Origin: Tillus elongatus | Taxonomy: Eukaryota; Arthropoda; Insecta; Coleoptera; Cleridae | NCBI GenBank assembly: GCA_964006375.1 | Contig: OZ023269.1 | Location: 58,791,468 to 58,855,467 of the forward strand | Direction: 5' to 3' | DNA length: 64,000 nucleotides | The notes under the pieces: model-generated | Told to the model about the DNA's origin: nothing | The model's input: only the letters and a program-made list of their open reading frames with translations | The model's database searches: none | Made by a program: the position numbers and the translations under genes | Shown here: positions 23,130 to 31,552 of the stretch, in pieces | Numbering within the stretch: the stretch's first letter is position 1 | Layout: every line of letters begins with the position of its first letter

Positions 23130-24098
23130 ATGGTGCAGAATACGCGAAAACGAAAATCTCTCAACACAGAAAATACAGGTAGAGGTGCTGGTGGTGGTAA
23201 AAAGCTTAAAGTGTTACAAGATGTCTTGCTGGCTAACGCAGTTGAAAGTATTATAACAAAAGAAGAACCTAAGACGTGGGATAATATCATAGGTGAACTG
23301 TACACAAGCTATCCAACAACAACAGACACAAGTGAACAGAATAATCTCTCTGATATTAGTATGAATGCTGCAGATCCTACAAACATACAAACAGTCGAAT
23401 ATCAGCCTACACACGATGAGCTATTCAATGAGAAGTTGGTGCAGATCAATCAGAAAAGTATGGAGAAAAAACTAAAAACACAAGACTGTGAGCTCGTTGG
23501 TCAGACAACGTTTGCGCTGTTGCCAAACGGTGAGAAAATACTTACGATCGGAGCTGACCCCCTGCTTAACTTTATGCCTCTGGTTTAGGTTTCACAGAAA
23601 AATTGTAATATACCTGTGTTTTTCGACATGTGGACATTTGAAGAATTTTTAAACGTGTTACCCACCATAATTTACAACCTGGAAAACCAATCACAAGGTA
23701 CAGACAAAAACACCGATTCGTATACACTTACTAAATACTTGGTTCAAACACAACGAAAATCAGTGTTTTTTAAGTTTAGGCTGTGCAGTGATGAATATGT
23801 CACTAATTTCAACCTAAGCTTGGAATCATTGAAAATACTAGAAGATGTTGGCTCTGTGGTCAAAGACTTATTATTGGAATTACTTTTTAGGAGTTTCTTT
23901 GACCTAAACATGTTTATGGCTGACATTAGATCGGAACTGTCCAAGTTCAGAGACAGGGCAGTCATACCTTGTGCCTTCTTCATTGCCCGCTTAAAATACT
24001 CTGAGAATCTGTGTATAGTGTGTGAATTTATTACTAAATATCAACTTGTACTGAAAGATATGCTAACGTGTAACAGATTTACCTATAACACTAGCTGA
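23130..24098 (+). CDS. Two-lobed family protein with an in-frame TAG (Polinton 1)
   Basis: Open from the ATG at 23130 to a TAG at 23586-23588, then open in the same frame to 24098. Together this is a 323-codon unit; alternatively two adjacent genes (153 and about 160 residues). The first part begins with a basic, Lys/Arg-rich tail (NTRKRKS). The region around the stop (LLNFMPLV before, DMWTFEEFLNVL after) follows the pattern of the intact protein at 61150-61800 in Polinton 2 (FNFQPLV, ESEWNEFL). A second lobe (SLESLKILEDVGSVVKDLL) also has a counterpart there. The resemblance to PC4-type ssDNA-binding or coactivator folds is a guess from pattern. The stop is either a recent nonsense change or a recoding site. 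Confidence 0.6.
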
Positions 24099-24241
24099 TA
24101 ATAAAAATATATGTGAAAAAATCTCTGTGTTTTATTAGCTGTATTTTCTGACAACCATTCTGTTGGCGTGAATGCATAAAGAAGGATTTGAAATAAAAAT
24201 ATACTTTTAATATGTTTACTTTATTCATAACATAATACAAG

Positions 24242-25207
24242 TTATTTAATGTCTTTGGTGTTGACCCAGGAATTATGGGTACGATCAAAACCAAGCCATT
24301 TCACGTAAGACTTGGGGCCTTTTTTTCTCAACACTCGTTCGATTAAATACAGGTCAGAAGATAAAGTCTTTTGTAGTTCTTGCTCATAAAACCCTCCGCT
24401 GATTGGTTTACCTTGCATGTCTTCTAGTAAATACGTCACTGGGATAGTGGGGTGTACCGTGGCCACCTTAAACAACTCTGTGGACCAACGTGGTGTATAA
24501 CCTTTTTCAAATAATGTTTTTGCCTTGCTTATACGTACAACATCGCCCACTTTAAATTTAGTTTGTACAGACACCGGTACGGTGTTGGAATAGATTTGCT
24601 TACGAATAGCTGCCTCGTTTTTCCTAGTGACATCCAAAGGTTTTACACCTGTGGTACGATGAATGGTTGCGTTATATGTAGCTGTGACAATGGGTAGGAT
24701 ATGTAGCCAGTTGTAAGAACCAGACAAGTGAAAGTTTTTATATAACTTCTCTTTCAACGTACGTATGACTCGTTCCACCATTGCCGCCTTCTTAACACTA
24801 TAGGTACTGTAATGATTGATGCTGTATTTGGTCATTAGGGCCTTAAATTTAGCGTTGTAGAACTCCTTGCCAAGATCAGACTGAATGTGAGATGGTGCTG
24901 TGCTGTTAGCTAAAACATCGGCCATGGCTTTAGTCACCTCTTCGGCGTTTTTAGATTTAAGCGGACGCGTCCATACATACTTTGAAAAACAATTGATCAC
25001 CACCAGAATGTACTTGTAACCGGAGTTTTCACGATGATAGTCTGTAAACTCGGCCAAATCAATTTGCCACAAGTCATTCAAACCTCTAATTATGGTCTGT
25101 CTACGTTTAAATTTGATTCTAGCAGGCTTGTACAGCTCGTTTATAATTTGTTTCTTAGCATCAGATGGTTCATCGTTACGTGTTTGTTGTTGCCGGCGAC
25201 GCTTCAT
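24242..25207 (-). CDS. INT: Polinton integrase with C-terminal chromodomain-like motif
   Basis: 321 residues from the ATG at 25207, which overlaps the stop of the upstream gene as ATGA. It is a retroviral-type (rve) DDE integrase that would insert the linear element and create the 6-bp duplication. Core acidic residues lie in LNDLWQIDLAEF (D), HIQSDLGKEF (D) and MVERVIRTLK (E). Then come an SH3-like KVGDVVRI stretch, GYTPRWS, and a C-terminal chromodomain-like YLIERVLRKK...YVKWLGFD...SWV. It aligns along its whole length with the integrase at 62305-63243. The frame is intact. Confidence 0.93.
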   Translation of the reverse strand: MKRRRQQQTRNDEPSDAKKQIINELYKPARIKFKRRQTIIRGLNDLWQIDLAEFTDYHRENSGYKYILVVINCFSKYVWTRPLKSKNAEEVTKAMADVLANSTAPSHIQSDLGKEFYNAKFKALMTKYSINHYSTYSVKKAAMVERVIRTLKEKLYKNFHLSGSYNWLHILPIVTATYNATIHRTTGVKPLDVTRKNEAAIRKQIYSNTVPVSVQTKFKVGDVVRISKAKTLFEKGYTPRWSTELFKVATVHPTIPVTYLLEDMQGKPISGGFYEQELQKTLSSDLYLIERVLRKKGPKSYVKWLGFDRTHNSWVNTKDIK

Positions 25208-25686
25208 GGTGATGTTGGATTTAAAAGTATCCACTTGTCATGCAAATCTTTTAGATTTTTGTCTATTTCACCCAACTTCTTCTTTAGCTTGGGGTTCGTT
25301 GACAGATCGATATCTTTTAAAACTTGAGCTGATATGGTCTTGGTTAAAGCTTTCAATTTCTGTTCCAATTCGTGCTTCAAATCGTTCAACTCCGGCTTAT
25401 GCACGGCTTCTAACACAATGGCCACTAGTTTTTGTGTCACTTCATCTTTATTCTTCAGATACTCAGCTTTATGTTTCTGATAGTCGCCCACCCAGGCATC
25501 AACAAATGATTTAGTTACGCCATCTGTTGAATCGATAGGATTGGCTACGTTACACAATCTATGGTTTTGTACGTCAAAGTCACCACTTGCAGTTCTAGGG
25601 AAAATCTCTCGTTGAACCACGCGATTGTGTAGAGAGCTGTTGCTGTTGAAGTTTGCAGCAGTACGACCAAACTTGTCGATAGACAT
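25204..25686 (-). CDS. Small DKFGR protein with a tail-fibre-like motif
   Basis: 160 residues. It begins MSIDKFGR, as does the counterpart at 63225-63578 (MTLDKFGR), and both lie just upstream of and overlap the integrase ORF. Residues about 45-62 read NVANPIDSTDGVTKSFVD, very like the recurring motif of phage and virus tail-fibre proteins. Residues 65-155 are Lys/Glu/Leu-rich and probably coiled coil. A fibre-like or virion-surface trimer is inferred; the integrase-proximal position is conserved in both Polintons here. Function is not established. Confidence 0.7.
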   Translation of the reverse strand: MSIDKFGRTAANFNSNSSLHNRVVQREIFPRTASGDFDVQNHRLCNVANPIDSTDGVTKSFVDAWVGDYQKHKAEYLKNKDEVTQKLVAIVLEAVHKPELNDLKHELEQKLKALTKTISAQVLKDIDLSTNPKLKKKLGEIDKNLKDLHDKWILLNPTSP

Positions 25687-25718
25687 GATGAAACTGATGG
25701 TTGGCTTGTGTTTACGCT

Positions 25719-26249
25719 TTATATGATGCGAGCCTCCTTCAGCTCCTCCAAGATTGACTGTATCTCATTGTTATGAGCATTATTACCTGCAACTTGGGAA
25801 GCCACGAGAAGACGAAGTCTGTCAACCAGTTCGTTCACATCGTCCCAGTATACGTATTCTTTTTGTTGCTTAGTATGTAGCATGTATGGCATACCATGAC
25901 CTAAAGTTACTGAGGAAGAGCGTGCTCTAGCACCTTCTTGTTTCTCTAAAATTGGTTTTATTACATTTTGATATTTGGTAGAGGTGTTGCGCAGAACGTC
26001 TTCTTTAGGATTGTTATCTTTTCTGTGAAGACTCGTAGCTGCCATAATGTCTGCATAGTCACGTAAAGCGTTCTTATTTTTCATAGCGCTCATACCTGGT
26101 TTTCTCAAAAATATCAATTCCAATAGGTGTTGAGTGCCGTAATATCTTCTGTCACCAACAACAATTTGAAAGCTTTCTCTATTTCTAAAATCTACGTCAG
26201 TAACAACAAATTTAACAGACTTATTGCCAAGCATCCAAGTATTGGTGGC
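25719..26249 (-). pseudogene. C-terminal half of a conserved Polinton protein split by the nested element
   Basis: The minus-strand frame from 26249 (target-duplication edge) to 25719 encodes WMLGNKSVKFVVTDVDF, a YYGTQHLLELIF motif, and a C-terminus NELVDRLRLL...EELKEARII. Polinton 2 carries the same C-terminus at 63616-64000. The N-terminal half is at 35385-35945. Upstream of 26249 the reading frame is only the terminal repeat of the inserted element. The halves are in the same phase when one copy of the ggtggc duplication is counted, so the gene was intact before the nested insertion. Its role is unknown; the position between the DKFGR gene and the packaging ATPase suggests a virion or packaging-associated protein. 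Confidence 0.8.
26244..26249. repeat. 6-bp target duplication of the nested element (left copy)
   Basis: ggtggc here equals ggtggc at 35385-35390, immediately outside the AGTAGGTAATGGG / CCCATTACCTACT ends. Confidence 0.9.
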
Positions 26250-26488
26250 AGTAGGTAATGGGTCACTTGAGCCAGACAGGAAGTGGGGGTACCCCCACTC
26301 CACCCCTAGTGGGCGGAGCCCCACCCCTAGTGGGCGGAGCCCTCCCCCTTGTAGGCAGAGCCCCACCCCTTGTGGGCGTGGCCCAGTGACGTCACATGAC
26401 TTGCGCCAGACAGTCACATGCAAACATTCCAAAGTGTCTGACCTATTACTTCTATTATTCTGGGGATATTGAAAAAAACCATTTGGAG

Positions 26489-26560
26489 CAGGTGAGTTTC
26501 GAACCCGGGACATTCAGATGAGGAACGACTACCTTAACCGTCGCGGCTAATCAAGCACTT
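26489..26560 (-). other. tRNA-like sequence, CAT anticodon-like loop
   Basis: On the minus strand: A-box-like tagccgcgacggttaagg; a 5-bp anticodon-type stem cgttc/gaatg around the loop ctcatct (T33-like T, CAT centre); and a B-box gggttcgaaac. The acceptor stem does not pair and the T stem is weak. The mirror copy is at about 35085-35160 (plus). A tRNA relic or tRNA-derived SINE head is likely. Confidence 0.4.
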
Positions 26561-26766
26561 GTTAATTTATTGTTTCAGATTTGTATATATACGACTTTTA
26601 ATTAAAACAAACCATACATGTAACATATTTAAATATTTTATTATTATTAGACAATTGAATGATTCACAAAATAAGAATTAATATGTTTTAATATTATATA
26701 AATGTGAGCTGGAAGATAAAGCCCTTCTTACATTTAATGAGGGAATATCAAATCTGTAAAAATAAC

Positions 26767-27118
26767 ACACAGAGGTCGTTGGCAAACAAAAGAAGGAAGT
26801 TCAGAAACAAAATAGACAACAGGTTCAAATAGGAAACCAAACTTAAATATCGTAGAGACAATAGAGGTCGCTGGCAAAACAAAGAAGGAAGCTCAGAAAC
26901 AAAATGGACAACAGGTTCAACTCTTAAAAATAGGAACTTTTTAGCCTTATGTGTGGGCACGGCAAGTAGTTGATTTTATTTTGAAAGAGATACAGGTTCG
27001 ATTCCTGATATATGCTCCTTGATATGGTAGCGTCAAACAAATACAAAGAGGTACTGAATAACTAAACAGTAAGCTTAGAAACAATGGTTGGTTACAGGTT
27101 CAATTCCCTTCTTAAGCT
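26767..27118 (+). repeat. Array of B-box-bearing tRNA-like or SINE-like units (mirrored at 34550-34900)
   Basis: Four successive units each end in acaggttcaa or acaggttcgattcc: near 26819, 26907, 26994 and 27090. The first two are clear tandem copies (gtcgttggcaaacaaaagaa versus gtcgctggcaaaacaaagaa). The third (26947-27018) has the best B-box, ggttcgattcc. No unit folds into a complete cloverleaf. Confidence 0.4.
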
Positions 27119-27188
27119 AACCCCCCACGTGTTTAGTGTCATGTTACTCGTCTAAGTAAGCAGAATTAAAAAATGGCGACTAAAATAA

Positions 27189-28190
27189 GATAAAAAACTT
27201 AAAACCCTTATCGCGGAAGATCCGTGAGATGTACGATAGAACCAACACATGCACGGTGTTAAGGAGGTCAAATCAAAGTGGAATATACAATAAAATGGCC
27301 ACTTCCGGTCTAAACTTTAAATCGTTATATCTTTTGAACGGAAAGTGATAGAAATGAACTATCTTTAAAAATATATCGTTTCATAACAAGCTCTACAAGA
27401 AAATGAGATAAAAAACTTTAAACCCTTATCGCGGAAGATCGGTGAGATGTACGATAGAACCAATACATGCACGGTGTTAAGGAGGCCAAACCAAATTGGA
27501 ATATACAATAAAATGGCCACTTCCGGTCTAAACTTTAAATCGTTATATCTTTTGAATGGAAAGTGATAGAAAGGAACCGACTTCAAAAATGTATGTTTCG
27601 TAACAAGGTCTACAAGAAACTGAGATAAAAAACTTCAAACCCTTATCGCGGAAGATCGGTGAGATGTACGCTGAAACCAATACATGCACGGTGTTAAGGA
27701 GGCCAAACTAAATTGGAATATACAATAAAATGTCCACTTCCGGTCTAAATTTTAAATCGTTATATCTTTTGAACGGAAAGTGATAGAAAGGAACCGCTTC
27801 AAAAATATATCGTTTCGTAACAAGGTCTACAAGAAAATGAGATAAAAAACTTCAAACCCTTATCGCGGAAGATCGGTGAGATGTACGCTGGAACCAATAC
27901 ATGCACGGTGTTAAGGAGGCCAAACCAAATTGGATTATACAATAAAATGGCCACTTCCGGTCTAAACCTTAAATCGTTATATCTTTTGAACGGAAAGTGA
28001 TAGAAAGGAACCGACTTCAAAAATGTATGTTTCGTAACAAGGTCTACAAGAAACTGAGATAAAAAACTTCAAACCCTTATCGCGGAAGATCGGTGAGATG
28101 TACGATACAACCAATACATGCACGCTGTTCAGCAAAGCAAACTCTAATAGCATATTCAATAAAAATGTTACTTCCGGTAGACACTTCCGG
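27189..28190 (+). repeat. 217-bp tandem array (about 4.6 units), left arm
   Basis: Units start with gataaaaaact at 27189, 27407, 27624, 27841 and 28058 (period 217-218). Each contains cttatcgcggaagatc, catgcacggtgttaagg and ccacttccggtctaaa. The mirror array is at about 33560-34495. The repeated 73-residue ORFs in it are products of the tandem unit, not genes. Confidence 0.92.
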
Positions 28191-28319
28191 TATAGCCAGT
28201 CTTAGAGCTACATACATGTGTGACACCTCAAAATCATCGTCTTGTTGAACAGAAGAAATATAATATTTAAGTAAGTCAGAACAAGCTGTGTTAACACCTA
28301 AAAACAACACACTCTCTTA

Positions 28320-30145
28320 GACTTAATGAAGTTACTTTCAGAGAAAATTTCCACCATACCATAAAGAACAGTATTCAATAGCGTATTTAAATGTTGACTA
28401 CATCAAGTGATGCGTACTACAGACAAATTTTAGTACACCCTCTTAGACTTATTGAAGTTGACGGCACAGGTAGCTGTCAAGCGTACCTAACAAACCAAAG
28501 TAAATATGTCTTGAAGAACAGTCTTCAATTACCCTAAACCAACACATCTCTATCATTTCAGAGTAATCTTAGCCATGTGACCAGTTAAACTAAATGTCTT
28601 GAAGTGTAGCTTTTATGTTTATGAGATATAAAATAAGAAAACCAAAGAGTTAATTGTCTATTAAAACAACAAGCAGAAGGGGTTGACTTGGTACCTACAG
28701 CTGCTACATACTTGGTAAAAATGGGTGCCACTAGCATTTCAGAGTAATTTTAATCACACAACACTCTAACTAACTGTCTTGAGATGTGGCTTTATGTGTT
28801 AATGGGTGGAAATAACAAAACTAAAGAGTTGATTGTCTATTACAACTGTCAGCGAAAGAAGCATTTAGGTAGCCGGAATACCGATATCCTAAATATTTCA
28901 AGAGTAATCTTAGTCATACAACACTCTTAACTAACTGTCTTGAGATGTGGCTTTATGTGTCATTGGTTGGAAAATAAGAAAACTAAAGAGTTGATTGCCT
29001 ATTACAACAGTCAGCTGAAGGAACATTTGGGTTATCGGAATACCGATATGCCAAATGTTCCAACCGAAGGAGCCCACTTAGAGACATCTCCAGGGGCTCG
29101 GAATACCGATGCCCTAGAAGTGTCGGAAGCAACATTTCAATTAACACCAACAACCGCTAAATACTTGTTGGACTTTAGTATGTTTGATATTAAATTCGAT
29201 TTTGCTACATAACCATTCATTTTTATGAAAAACTCAACAATTTTTATTTCTGCGTAAGCGAATTTAATCAGAAATATAGAACCAATCTTCAAGGAACCGA
29301 AGTTAAATGATAAGAACATTAAGAACAAACATTCCGATACCGAAGTGATCCTAAACACACCATATGATGCAAATTCTGTAAATCTCTTTAACAGAAGAAA
29401 AACAGAAGTAAAACACCGTAAGACAAATAGAACCGACGTACATAACAGATGTGTCTGAGGAGAAACGTATTCAGAACCTTATTGAGTTCACTAAGTTTTA
29501 AGTATACGAACATAACAGTCTATGTACCAACCAACCAACCAACCAACCAACCAACTGTTTTTGAGGTGTAACCTTTATGTATATAATTTAATTTTCGATA
29601 GTGTAAAATAAAATTAAAAAGTGTGATATATGAAAAAATAAGAAAACTAAAGAGTTGATTGCCTATTACAACGGTCCGCTGAAGAAACATTTAGGTAGCC
29701 AGAATACCGATACCCTAAATATTTCAATCGAAGGAGTCCACTTAAAGTCATCTCCAGGGAGCCGGAATACCGGCCCCCTAGATGTGCCGGAAGCAACATC
29801 TCAAGTAACACCTAGAACTGCAACATACTTGGTAAAAATGGGTGGAGCTCAGATTGTAAACGACTTGATAGGTGGTACATATGTTTGCAAAGATTTCATT
29901 CTAAATTTAGCCTGTTGGATATCCAATCATTTCTATGAAAAGTGCAACCAACCAACTAACCAACCACCCAACCAACCAACCAACGTTGAGGGGCGTAGAG
30001 ATAGCAAGCTATCTACAAGTGGACCCCTCTGAACCTATGATGTTAATAATGGATTAAGAGATTGAATTGGTACGTGTTTATATTGAAGGCTTGCATGCTA
30101 CGTACAAGTGTCTGAATATATGATGGTAATGATGGGTTAAGATAT
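28320..30145 (+). repeat. Repeated ORF-fragment region of the left arm
   Basis: Recurrent modules (aactaaagagttgattg, gtggctttatgtg) occur near 28640, 28800, 28925 and 29640. The two longest fragments, 28940-29212 and 29655-30032, encode related peptides with NTD, EGVHL/EGAHL, SPGSRNT and TATYLV motifs. The second extends to a unique tail (GGTYVCKDFILNLACWI). Mirror copies are at 31666-32064 and 32454-32741, and a diverged fragment is at 45622-45813. They look like decayed copies of one unknown coding module. (CCAA)n runs lie near 29525 and 29948. Confidence 0.55.
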
Positions 30146-30363
30146 TTAATTGACATGTATTAAAGGCTTAGCGGTTTTCACTTGAGTCATCGTCATTCGA
30201 AAACTATTAGAACGAAAACCAGGTCCTTTACTCTGGTATATCTTACTCAGTAGGAACCAAATGTCTTCGAAAACAACATTCTTTGCTTTTCTGAAAGGCA
30301 AGTGAGCAGCCCCCTTGTCGAACCCCTCCGAGCTAAAGGTAAACCCCACTCTGTCTTCGGGAT

Positions 30364-30424
30364 GTGGTGGAACGGTCGGGTCAGCTAGGCGACCGGAGCC
30401 TAGCTGACCCGACCGTTCCACCAC
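30364..30424 (+). repeat. Perfect 27-bp hairpin at the palindrome centre edge
   Basis: 30364-30390 and 30398-30424 are exact reverse complements (core ggaacggtcgggtcagctag) with a 7-base loop gaccgga. It sits where the left arm ends and the unique loop begins, followed by a partial third copy of the arm (actgttagctgacccgact). Confidence 0.9.
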
Positions 30425-30779
30425 CCCGACTGTTAGCTGACCCGACTGGTCCACCACCTTGTCATGGAGCTAACCCGGTATTAACCTGGAAAGCTTAGAG
30501 GTCTAACCTGGGCACATGCACCACCGTTTCTTGTGACGTCACTCGTTTCCAGCATCGTTTTTATTTATAGCGTCAGCTGTGACTGACCTGGATGGTTAAT
30601 CAACTAACCTGGCCGCATCTATTTTTAAAAATTGTTCAAAGTCCATGTAGGTTGCCTCATGGTCATCGTAGATGTGTTTTAAATTGTTTTCTTCTTGTTT
30701 GACTTAAAAACATTCAGCTTATGTTCCGCAAAAGAGTGACTGTTACACATCTGCTAGACATGTGTTATACATATGTCTG

Positions 30780-30908
30780 CCCTATTAGACAGCTGTGTTA
30801 GACAGCTGTATTAGACAGCTGTGTTAGACAGCTGTGTTAGACAGCTGTGTTAGACAGCTGTGTTAGACAGCTGTTAGACAGCTGTATGACAGCTGTATGA
30901 CAGCTGTC
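30780..30908 (+). repeat. Tandem gttagacagctgt repeats
   Basis: About nine units of 13-15 bp in the loop of the nested element. Each contains the palindrome cagctg (an E-box), about 260 bp upstream of the ORF at 31166. Confidence 0.8.
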
Positions 30909-31165
30909 GTTGTTGTCTGTTGAATATTAAGACGTGAAGCGTCCACTAAGGTTCAGTCGTTAACCAACAGTGAAGGTGAAAACAATAAGTTGTGTTGTCT
31001 GTGTTGTTTTGTCGAATATTAAGACGAGGAGCGTCCGCTAAGGTTCAGTCGGTAGCCAACAGTGAAGGTGAAAACAAATAGTACCTGCTAAACTTTAGTC
31101 TTTAATAAACACGAGGCTAAACTTCGGTCCTTTAACCAACACAGTCAGTTGTGTAGCACGAAACA

Positions 31166-31552
31166 ATGGCATTCCAAATACTTGAAGATACAGTGACCTC
31201 CAATAAGAAGTTTAAACTTGATAGACGAAGCGTATGCTTTAGACTACAAGATATACCTGACGATGTCAACGATCCAGAGAAGTGGGTCAGAGATCGTATT
31301 AAAGATATTGTGAGTCATATAGTCCATGATGTCGATCCCGAAGACAGAGTGGGGTTTACCTTTAGCTCGGAGGGGTTCGACAAGGGGGCTGCTCACTTGC
31401 CTTTCAGAAAAGCAAAGAATGTTGTTTTCGAAGACATTTGGTTCCTACTGAGTAAGATATACCAGAGTAAAGGACCTGGTTTTCGTTCTAATAGTTTTCG
31501 AATGACGATGACTCAAGTGAAAACCGCTAAGCCTTTAATACATGTCAATTAA
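31166..31552 (+). CDS. Gene-1 homologue in the nested element (128 aa)
   Basis: Starts ATGGCATTC. The protein matches residues 1-115 of the protein at 21959-22783: RSVCFRLQD against NTVCFKLNP, WVRDRIKDIV against WLKNGMQEIY, VGFTFSSEG against VSFTFSGLD, FEDIWFLLSKIYQSKG against FEEVWSELYKMYQSNK. It ends shortly after this domain and lacks the Gln-rich linker and zinc fingers, so it is a truncated or minimal version. The 3' half lies in the palindromic arm and is duplicated in reverse at 30362-30146. Upstream, 30920-31140 has two related copies of a block with attaagacg...agcgtcc and aacagtgaaggtgaaaac, a probable promoter or leader duplication. Confidence 0.7.
   Translation: MAFQILEDTVTSNKKFKLDRRSVCFRLQDIPDDVNDPEKWVRDRIKDIVSHIVHDVDPEDRVGFTFSSEGFDKGAAHLPFRKAKNVVFEDIWFLLSKIYQSKGPGFRSNSFRMTMTQVKTAKPLIHVN

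Larger units (their letters stand above)
26250..30362 (+). repeat. Left arm of the nested palindrome
   Basis: Mirrors 31334-35384 with scattered substitutions and small indels. The outer part differs most: about 26275-26380 is a GC-rich tandem repeat of about 22 bp (cacccctagtgggcggagcc) absent from the right arm. Inward come tRNA-like units, a 217-bp tandem array, repeated ORF fragments and a (CCAA)n tract. Confidence 0.9.

Noticed and set aside
26273..26513. N-terminal extension of the 264-codon ORF ending at 25719
   Set aside because: That extension is a read-through of the nested element terminus (Gly/Leu/Pro repeats). The true upstream part of the gene is on the other side of the insert.
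26947..27018. Calling a functional tRNA gene
   Set aside because: The B-box is good but the acceptor stem does not pair and no complete cloverleaf can be drawn.
27365..28159. Repeated 73-codon ORFs in the palindrome arms
   Set aside because: They recur once per 217-bp tandem unit, so they reflect the repeat rather than a gene family.
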